Shown one piece after another: positions 8,264 to 13,335 of a DNA stretch of 14,210 nucleotides. Source of the stretch: an uncultured bacterium. GTDB taxonomy: Bacteria; Pseudomonadota; Alphaproteobacteria; SP197. A model generated the notes under the pieces. The model searched no databases. It was not told the origin of the DNA and worked only from the letters and a program-made list of their open reading frames with translations. The translations under genes and the position numbers were made by a program. Location of the stretch: assembly GCA_938014945.1 (NCBI GenBank), contig CALLQH010000308.1, positions 1 to 14,210 on the forward strand. The letters run 5' to 3'. How positions within the stretch are numbered: the stretch's first letter is position 1; every line of letters begins with the position of its first letter.

Positions 8264-8893
8264 ATGACCAGCGACTTCCCGATCGGCGAGGACCTGCGCG
8301 CGGCAATGACGGCGCGGCTCGCGGCCTTCACGCGCCAGCCCCAGGATGGCGAAGGCCTCAAGCGCGCCGCCGTGACCATGACCGTGGTCGACGACGGCCA
8401 TGGCCATGGCGCCTTCATCCTGACCAAGCGCGCGCCGCGCATGAACCGCCATGCCGGCCAGTGGGCCCTGCCCGGCGGCCGCCTGGATGCCGGCGAGACA
8501 CCCGAACAGGCGGGCCTTCGCGAACTCCACGAGGAGGTCAACCTGGAGCTTGCCCCGGATGCGGTGCTGGGGCGCCTGGACGACTATCCCACCCGCTCGG
8601 GTTATCTCATCACGCCGGTGGTGATCTGGGCCGGCATCAAGGCCGAGCTGGTGCCCAACCCGTCCGAGGTCGCCTCGATCCACCGCATCGCCTTCCGCGA
8701 TCTCTTCCGCCCGGGCTCGCCCGAGTTCGTCAGTATCCCCGAGAGCGACCGCCCGGTGATTCGCATGCCGCTGGCCGGAAGCAGCATTCATGCCCCCACC
8801 GCCGCGGTGCTCTACCAGTTCCGTGAGGTGGCCCTTGCCGGACGTGCCACGCGCGTTGCCCATCTGGAACAGCCGGTCTTCGCCTGGCGCTGA
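8264..8893 (+). CDS. Nudix hydrolase, CoA pyrophosphatase-like
   Basis: The 209-residue protein contains a full Nudix box at residues 72-94: G72, E78, then R86-E87-L88-H89-E90-E91-V92-N93-L94. The only departure from G-x5-E-x7-REUxEExGU is N93 where glycine is usual. Immediately before it, ILTKRAPRMNRHAGQWALPGG (residues 52-72) resembles the NuCoA motif that marks coenzyme A diphosphatases such as NudL, although the match is not exact. It would split a nucleoside-diphosphate-linked compound, likely CoA or its derivatives (inference), in the cytoplasm. The ATG at 8264 follows AGGTGAG with a short three-base gap. A GCGGCA-GT-TGCCGC inverted repeat at 8223-8236 lies in the 102-base gap shared with the divergent aldo/keto reductase gene and could be an operator, but this is only suggestive. 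Confidence 0.88.
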   Translation: MTSDFPIGEDLRAAMTARLAAFTRQPQDGEGLKRAAVTMTVVDDGHGHGAFILTKRAPRMNRHAGQWALPGGRLDAGETPEQAGLRELHEEVNLELAPDAVLGRLDDYPTRSGYLITPVVIWAGIKAELVPNPSEVASIHRIAFRDLFRPGSPEFVSIPESDRPVIRMPLAGSSIHAPTAAVLYQFREVALAGRATRVAHLEQPVFAWR

Positions 8894-8912
8894 GCCCTGG
8901 GAACGCCAGGGC
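8894..8912 (+). other. GC-rich hairpin after the Nudix stop codon
   Basis: A perfect 7-base stem (GCCCTGG / CCAGGGC) with a GAACG loop begins on the base after the Nudix stop. No T-run follows, so it is at best a weak terminator. The -35 element of the EcfG-type promoter falls in its loop and the end of its left arm. Confidence 0.4.
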
Positions 8913-8924
8913 CCACCCGGCGTT
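8900..8924 (+). promoter_or_regulatory. Sigma EcfG-type (general stress response) promoter upstream of yqaE
   Basis: The sequence reads GGAAC (8900-8904), exactly 16 bases, then CGTT (8921-8924). This is the published consensus recognised by alphaproteobacterial EcfG/SigT/RpoE2 sigma factors (GGAAC, 16-17 bases, CGTT). Transcription would start near 8931, giving a leader of about 58 bases before yqaE. The genes downstream encode small membrane proteins of stress-associated families, which fits. By eye I found no other correctly spaced exact copy in the window. Confidence 0.75.
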
Positions 8925-8942
8925 GTATTCACCGACATGAGC

Positions 8943-8954
8943 GCGCATATGCGC
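8943..8954. repeat. 12-base perfect palindrome in the yqaE leader
   Basis: GCGCATATGCGC is a perfect palindrome. With flanking bases, GAGCGC-GCATAT-GCGCTC at 8939-8956 can also be paired as a hairpin. It lies about 12 bases after the predicted transcription start and 35 bases before the yqaE start codon, so it could be a regulator site or an RNA hairpin. A chance occurrence in GC-rich sequence is possible. Confidence 0.45.
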
Positions 8955-8988
8955 TCGACACCACCAAACATCCATTCCGGGGGACGAG

Positions 8989-9147
8989 ATGGATATCGTT
9001 CGCATCATCTGCGCCATTCTGCTGCCGCCGCTCGGCGTCTTCCTGCAGGTTGGCTTCGGGCTGCACTTCTGGCTCAACATCCTGCTGACCCTGTGCGGCT
9101 ACCTGCCGGGAATCATCCATGCCGTCTGGATCATTGCAAAGCGCTGA
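8989..9147 (+). CDS. YqaE/Pmp3 family small membrane protein
   Basis: This 52-residue ORF encodes a classic Pmp3/YqaE proteolipid: a first membrane helix IICAILLPPLGVFLQVG (residues 6-22) containing the conserved PPLGVFLQ-x-G signature, and a second, LNILLTLCGYLPGIIHAVWII (residues 29-49), containing the LC-GYLPG-IIHA pattern. The family sits in the cytoplasmic membrane and is commonly induced by salt, cold or other stress in bacteria, yeast and plants. The ATG at 8989 follows a GGGGGA ribosome site. The gene lies about 58 bases downstream of the predicted EcfG start point, and its last 29 bases overlap the proposed start of the DUF4112 gene, so the two are probably translated together. Confidence 0.95.
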   Translation: MDIVRIICAILLPPLGVFLQVGFGLHFWLNILLTLCGYLPGIIHAVWIIAKR

Positions 9148-9484
9148 TCCCGACAAGGAAAGGCGGCTGTCCCGTCTGCGCACGCTGGCGCAGCTTCAGG
9201 ACAGCCGCTTCCGTCTGCTTGGCATACGTTTCGGCTGGGACAGCATCATCGGGCTGATTCCCGGCGTCGGCGACACCGTGACGACGGCGCTTGCGACCTA
9301 TGTGGTGGTCGAGGCGGCGCGTCTTGGCGCACCCAGGACACTGCTCGCGCGCATGGGGCTGAACGTCGCCATCGACTTGGTGCTCGGGGCGACGCCGCTC
9401 ATCGGCGATCTGGCCGATGTCGCGTTCAAGGCCAACCTGCGCAACGTCGATCTTCTGGAGCGGCACCTCACCCGAAAGGCCTAG
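9119..9484 (+). CDS. DUF4112 domain-containing membrane protein
   Basis: The 121-residue protein matches the DUF4112 pattern: LAQLQDSRFRLLGIRFGWDSIIGLIPGVGDTVTTALATY around residues 24-62, then a membrane-associated region MGLNVAIDLVLGATPLIGDLADVAFKANLRNVDLL. The two repeated I-PG-x-GD / TPLIGDL motifs are characteristic. Function is unknown; it is probably an inner-membrane protein. The start is uncertain. ATG at 9119 overlaps yqaE by 29 bases and has only a weak GGGAA upstream; a TTG at 9134 is an in-frame alternative and would shorten the protein by five residues. Its position after yqaE suggests it is driven by the EcfG-type promoter. Confidence 0.88.
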   Translation: MPSGSLQSADPDKERRLSRLRTLAQLQDSRFRLLGIRFGWDSIIGLIPGVGDTVTTALATYVVVEAARLGAPRTLLARMGLNVAIDLVLGATPLIGDLADVAFKANLRNVDLLERHLTRKA

Positions 9485-9487
9485 TCT

Positions 9488-9512
9488 GCAACAAATGGCG
9501 CTGCTCCACGTT
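9488..9512 (+). promoter_or_regulatory. Possible second EcfG-type promoter (one mismatch) before the YqjD-like gene
   Basis: GCAAC at 9488-9492, 16 bases, then CGTT at 9509-9512 copies the spacing of the promoter before yqaE, with one change in the -35 box (GCAAC for GGAAC). Transcription would begin around 9519, leaving a leader of about 24 bases containing the ribosome site GGGAG (9532-9536). It begins directly after the DUF4112 stop. The weakened -35 means it may be less active, or that these genes are mainly read through from upstream. Confidence 0.5.
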
Positions 9513-9532
9513 GGTTAGGCAAGACACCAACG
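9509..9532. repeat. Inverted repeat straddling the putative -10 box and start point
   Basis: CGTTGGT (9509-9515) and ACCAACG (9526-9532) are perfect 7-base inverted copies separated by 10 bases. The left arm contains the putative -10 CGTT and the right arm touches the ribosome site. An RNA started near 9519 would lack the left arm, so a DNA-binding operator is more likely than an RNA hairpin, unless transcription comes through from upstream. Confidence 0.45.
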
Positions 9533-9542
9533 GGAGTACGCA

Positions 9543-9995
9543 ATGTCCAACACGTCACCCAACGTCGCGGCGGCCCAGGCCGACGTGAAACATAACGCCG
9601 AGCGCCTCAAGGCCGACGGCAGCGCCCTGGTCGACGACCTCAAGGGCCATGCAGAGGAATTCGGCGAGGCCCGCAAGGATCAGTTCGCCGAACGCGTCGG
9701 CGGTATCGCCGACACCCTGCGCACAACCTCCAAGAAGTTCCGCAAGCAGGACGAAGGCGCCGTTGCCGGTCTGACCGACACCGCTGCCGACCAGCTGGAA
9801 CGCGTTTCTGCGACCCTGCGCAACAAGGACCTTTCGACCATGCTGTCGGAGGCCAGCGATCTGGCGCGCAGCCATCCTGCGATCTTCCTTGGCGGCGCGG
9901 TTGCCCTGGGGTTCGTCGCCGGCCGTTTCCTGCGCGCCAGCAGCGAGAACGTGCAGGACGACGATCAGGACATGCCCGCAACGTCGGGTGCCTGA
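9543..9995 (+). CDS. YqjD/ElaB-like (DUF883-type) membrane-anchored helical protein
   Basis: The 150-residue protein has a long hydrophilic, charged helical region (residues 1-108) and a single membrane segment near the end, SHPAIFLGGAVALGFVAGRFLRAS (about residues 109-132), followed by an acidic tail. This layout and the HP...G...G.R pattern resemble the DUF883 proteins ElaB/YqjD, stationary-phase inner-membrane proteins that bind ribosomes in E. coli; whether this one does is unknown. The similarity is in layout, so the family assignment is tentative. The ATG at 9543 has GGGAG six bases upstream. It is the first of three tightly linked genes: the holin-like gene starts four bases after its stop. 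Confidence 0.8.
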   Translation: MSNTSPNVAAAQADVKHNAERLKADGSALVDDLKGHAEEFGEARKDQFAERVGGIADTLRTTSKKFRKQDEGAVAGLTDTAADQLERVSATLRNKDLSTMLSEASDLARSHPAIFLGGAVALGFVAGRFLRASSENVQDDDQDMPATSGA

Positions 9996-9998
9996 TCC

Positions 9999-10406
9999 AT
10001 GGAACGGGGCGAAAGCCGCAGGGCGGAAAGCCACAGGCCGGTGACCGACATCCTGCGTTCGCTGGGTGCCGATCTCCAGAGGCTGGTCGGCATGCAGATC
10101 GAACTGGCCCTCGCCGAGGTCCACCAGAAGATCAGCCAGGCGGGCCATGCCCTTCTGGCCCTGGCCTGCGGCCTGCTTCTGGCGCTCGCCGCCTTCCTGG
10201 TCGTCCTGCAGGCCGTGGTCCAGGCCCTGGCCCAGTCGATGCCGGCATGGCTTGCCGCAGCCCTGATCGGCGCCCTGGTGGCCGCGGTCGCCGCCGTCTG
10301 GATCTGGGCAGCCCTGCGCGCCCTGCACACCGAAAACCTGATGCCGCGCCGCACGATGGATGCCATCCGGCGCGACAAGCAACTCATCAAGGAGACTTTG
10401 TCATGA
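9999..10406 (+). CDS. Holin-X / YqjE-like small membrane protein (phage holin superfamily III-like)
   Basis: The 135-residue protein has an amphipathic N-terminal part (VTDILRSLGADLQRLVGMQI, residues 15-34) and two membrane helices, about residues 49-75 and 82-107, then a basic tail. This matches the Phage_holin_3_6 (holin-X) and YqjE layout, usually found in chromosomal stress operons, not in prophages; nothing phage-like surrounds it. The ATG at 9999 lies three bases after the upstream stop codon and has no clear ribosome site, so translation is probably coupled. Its stop overlaps the next start as ATGA. Function is not known; membrane remodelling or anchoring is a guess. Confidence 0.85.
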   Translation: MERGESRRAESHRPVTDILRSLGADLQRLVGMQIELALAEVHQKISQAGHALLALACGLLLALAAFLVVLQAVVQALAQSMPAWLAAALIGALVAAVAAVWIWAALRALHTENLMPRRTMDAIRRDKQLIKETLS

Positions 10407-11176
10407 CCACCCATAACGGCGTCGAGAACGCCACCAACGCCCGCACGCCCGAGCAGATCCAGCGCGAGCTGGGCAACACCCGCGCCCGCATCGATGAAGG
10501 CATCGACGAACTGGATCATCGCCTGGGCACCGGACAGGCGCTGAAGGAAGCCGCCTACCATGTGCGCGACAGCGCCGCCGATATCTCCTCCAGCGTCGGC
10601 CGCGTCATCCGCGAGAATCCGGTTCCCGCCTTCCTCATCGGCGCCGGCGCGGCCTGGATCGCCATGAGCGCTCTGTCCAATACGAAGCGCGGCCAGGAAG
10701 TGCGTGCGCGGGTCGGCGAGCGGGCCCATGACGTCGCCGTGCGGGCGGGCGAAGAGGCCGAGGGTCTGCGTCACCGCGCCGATGCCTTCAAGCAGCGTGC
10801 CGGCGAAACGGTCGAGCAGGCCCGCCAGCGCGCCATCAACGCCGGTCATCGCGTCCGCGAGAGCGCCGGCCAGGTTGCCGGCAAGGCGACCGACGCCTTC
10901 GAAAGCCAGCCTCTGCTGATCGGCGCGCTGGGCATTGCCGTGGGTGCGGCCATCGGCGCCAGCATCCCTGCCACGCGCCGTGAGAACGAGCTGGTCGGCC
11001 CGCTGCGCGACCGCCTCAAGAATGACGCGGTCGACTTCAGCCGCGAGCAGATCCAGCGCGCGGGCGATGCCGCCCACGAGGCCATCGAGGGCGCGCGCGA
11101 GGAAGCCGACAAGGCCGTCAAGGACGTGAAGGCCGAAAGCGGCAGCAAGACCGGCACGGCCAAGGCTGCGAACTGA
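10403..11176 (+). CDS. DUF3618 domain-containing membrane protein with LEA-like helical repeats
   Basis: The 257-residue protein begins with the DUF3618 signature, RTPEQIQRELGNTRARIDEGIDELDHRL (residues 14-41). A first hydrophobic segment, NPVPAFLIGAGAAWIAMSAL, spans residues 72-91, and a second, QPLLIGALGIAVGAAIGASI, residues 169-188. Between them (105-165) and after (195-257) are long Ala/Glu/Arg/Lys-rich amphipathic stretches that look like LEA-type helices or coiled coils. Such proteins are found with YqjD- and YqjE-like genes and are sometimes labelled nutrient-deprivation induced. The ATG at 10403 overlaps the previous stop (ATGA) and has AAGGAGA upstream; the frame is open further back, but that part is a shadow of the holin-like gene. 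A strong terminator follows 23 bases after the stop. Confidence 0.9.
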   Translation: MTTHNGVENATNARTPEQIQRELGNTRARIDEGIDELDHRLGTGQALKEAAYHVRDSAADISSSVGRVIRENPVPAFLIGAGAAWIAMSALSNTKRGQEVRARVGERAHDVAVRAGEEAEGLRHRADAFKQRAGETVEQARQRAINAGHRVRESAGQVAGKATDAFESQPLLIGALGIAVGAAIGASIPATRRENELVGPLRDRLKNDAVDFSREQIQRAGDAAHEAIEGAREEADKAVKDVKAESGSKTGTAKAAN

Positions 11177-11199
11177 ACCCGTTGGTCGCAGCGCCACTC

Positions 11200-11229
11200 A
11201 GGGGCGGTCCTTCGGGGCCGCCCCTTTTT
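11200..11229 (+). terminator. Rho-independent terminator with UUCG tetraloop
   Basis: An 11-base-pair stem (11200-11210 with 11215-11225, one G-U pair) closes on a TTCG loop preceded by C and followed by G, the exceptionally stable cUUCGg form, and runs into TTTTT. It ends the five-gene stress module on the plus strand. The minus strand lacks a T-run after the hairpin, so it should act in one direction only; it lies eight bases from the stop of the convergent molybdoenzyme gene. Confidence 0.93.
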
Positions 11230-11236
11230 CTTGGCC

Positions 11237-13324
11237 TCAGGCGGGGCGCAGCCAGACCGCGGTGTCGTGAAACAGGCCGCCGCCCACCGGCGCGCCGGGT
11301 TCGGACGAGATCAGAAGGTTGATGCCGATGCCTTCCTCGAAGGCGGCATTGGGCCACACGCTCTCGACGATCGCGGTACCGCGCACCAGCCCATCGAACA
11401 GTTCGGCATGAAGGACGAGGCTGCCCTTGGCATTGCCCATGCGCACGCGCTCGCCCTCACCGATGGCAAGACGTGCTGCATCCTCGGGGTGCAGCTTCAC
11501 CGTCGGCCGACCCTCACGCGCCTTCGATGTCGGCGTTTCGGTAAAGCTGGAATTGAGGAAGTTGCGCGCGGGTGCGGTTACCAGGCGGAAGGGCCGTTCG
11601 GGATCGGCGCGGTCGATGACGTCCCAGTGATCGGGGAAACCCGGCATGTTGCCCGGCGTGCCTTCGGGGCCGAAACGGTTGAGCGGATGGGACCAGTCGG
11701 CGCGGAAATGGAACTTGCCGTCGGCATGACCGAAGCCGTCGAGGAAGTGGGCGGCGCGAAACTCCGGCTGGATATCGATCCAGCGCGCGGCCTCCAGGGC
11801 CGCGAGATCGCCATGTCCGGAATCGCGCAGGGTGCGGTCGGCCAGTTCCCGCGGGTTCATGGCGAAGCCCTCATGCGCATCGGCCACGCCCAGGCGGCGC
11901 GCAAGATCGCAGATCACCTCGTGGTTGGAACGGCAGCCCTCGGGCGCCTCGACCAGCTTCGGGCCCCACAGGATGTGCTGGTGGCCACCGCCCTGGTAGA
12001 GGTCGTCGTGTTCCAGGAACATGGTTGCGGGCAGCACGATGTCGGCGACCTGCGCGGTCTCGGTCATGAACTGCTCGTGGACGGCGACAAACAGGTCCTC
12101 GCGCGCGAAGCCCCTGTGGACCAGCCCCAGGTCCGGGGCGACCATCATCGGATTGGTGTTCTGGACCAGCATGGCCGTCACCGGCGGGCCGTCGCCAAGA
12201 TCGCGGCGGTCGCCGGTCAGCACCGGGCCGATGCGCGACTGATCGAACACGCGGATGTTCCGGTCGCGCAGGTCGAGGCCCTCGATCACCGTGCGGTCCC
12301 AGCCGTAGATCGCGCCGTTGTTGTGGAAGGCGCCGCCGCCCTCGTGCTGCCAGGCCCCGGTCACCGTGGCGATGGAGGCTGCCGCATGCATGGCGACGGC
12401 CCCGTTGCGCCCGCGGCAGAAGCCGTAGCCCAGGCGGAAGAAGGTCTTCGGCGTGGTGCCGACGAGGCGCGCGAAGGCTTCGATCTGCTCGGCCGGAACG
12501 CCGCAGATCGCCTCGGCCCATTGCGGCGTGCGGCTTTCGAGATGGGCGGCAAGGCCGTCGGGATCGTCGGCGTAGGCCCGCATGTAGTCCCAGTCGGCCA
12601 GACCGTCGCGCAGCAGGACGTGCATGACGCCGCAGGCGAGTGCCGCATCCGTGCCGGGCTTCACGCAGAGGAACATGTCGGCCTGTTTGGCCGTGCCGTT
12701 GGCGTAGGTATCGACGGCGACGATCTTGGCGCCGCGCTCCTTCCGCGCCTTCACCGCATGGGTCATCACGTTGACCTGGGTGTTGACCGGGTTGGTGCCC
12801 CAGATGACGACGACATCGCTTTTGGCCATCTCGCGCGGATCGACGCCGCGCAGGGCGCCGGCGGCGGTGATCCAGCCGGTCCAGGCGAGCGTCGTGCAGA
12901 TCGTGCTGTGCTGGCCGGAGTAACGCTTGGCATGGCGCAGCCGGTTGATGCCGTCGCGCATCACGAAGCCCATGGTGCCCGCGTAATAGTAGGGCCAGAC
13001 GGTTTCGCTGCCGTGGCGCGCCTCGGCCTCGGCAAAGCGCGTTGCGATCTCGTCCATCGCCTCGTCCCAGGAGACCGGCGCGAAACGGCCCGAACCCTTC
13101 GGCCCGATGCGGCGCATGGGCTGCTTCAGGCGGTCCGGGTGATGCAGGCGCTCGGCGTAGCGGGCAACCTTGGCGCAGATGACACCGGCCGTGTAGCTGT
13201 TGTCGGCCGCGCCGCGCACCCGGCCGATGCGGTCCTGCCCCAGCACTTCGACCTCCAGCGCGCAGGTCGAGGGGCAATCGTGCGGGCAGGCGCTGTAGCC
13301 CAGGGAAATCGCGTCGGGGGCCAT
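11237..13324 (-). CDS. Molybdopterin-dependent oxidoreductase (DMSO reductase superfamily, single large subunit)
   Basis: This 695-residue protein is a molybdopterin oxidoreductase. It opens with four cysteines for a [4Fe-4S] cluster, C13-x3-C17-x3-C21-x28-C50 (PHDCPSTC region), and a central domain with WGTNPVNTQ (about residues 177-185) and NTNPMM motifs that bind the two pterin halves. The segment GQHSTICTTLAWTGW (residues 137-151) occupies the place of the molybdenum ligand, and C143 is the probable ligand (inference). The C-terminal cofactor domain includes TAPARNFLNSS and HPEDAARLAIGEGERV. There is no Tat signal, so it works in the cytoplasm. No electron-transfer or membrane subunit is encoded nearby, so its partner and substrate are unknown. 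The ATG at 13322-13324 has AGGAG eight bases upstream, overlapping the stop of the upstream HAD gene; the longer frame upstream is a shadow of that gene. Confidence 0.9.
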   Translation of the reverse strand: MAPDAISLGYSACPHDCPSTCALEVEVLGQDRIGRVRGAADNSYTAGVICAKVARYAERLHHPDRLKQPMRRIGPKGSGRFAPVSWDEAMDEIATRFAEAEARHGSETVWPYYYAGTMGFVMRDGINRLRHAKRYSGQHSTICTTLAWTGWITAAGALRGVDPREMAKSDVVVIWGTNPVNTQVNVMTHAVKARKERGAKIVAVDTYANGTAKQADMFLCVKPGTDAALACGVMHVLLRDGLADWDYMRAYADDPDGLAAHLESRTPQWAEAICGVPAEQIEAFARLVGTTPKTFFRLGYGFCRGRNGAVAMHAAASIATVTGAWQHEGGGAFHNNGAIYGWDRTVIEGLDLRDRNIRVFDQSRIGPVLTGDRRDLGDGPPVTAMLVQNTNPMMVAPDLGLVHRGFAREDLFVAVHEQFMTETAQVADIVLPATMFLEHDDLYQGGGHQHILWGPKLVEAPEGCRSNHEVICDLARRLGVADAHEGFAMNPRELADRTLRDSGHGDLAALEAARWIDIQPEFRAAHFLDGFGHADGKFHFRADWSHPLNRFGPEGTPGNMPGFPDHWDVIDRADPERPFRLVTAPARNFLNSSFTETPTSKAREGRPTVKLHPEDAARLAIGEGERVRMGNAKGSLVLHAELFDGLVRGTAIVESVWPNAAFEEGIGINLLISSEPGAPVGGGLFHDTAVWLRPA

Positions 13325-13335
13325 GGCCGCCTCTC

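Noticed and set aside
9999..10406. Prophage remnant suggested by the holin-like protein.
   Set aside because: No lysin, integrase, portal or tail genes nearby; holin-X/YqjE-like genes are normal companions of DUF3618 and YqjD-like genes on chromosomes.
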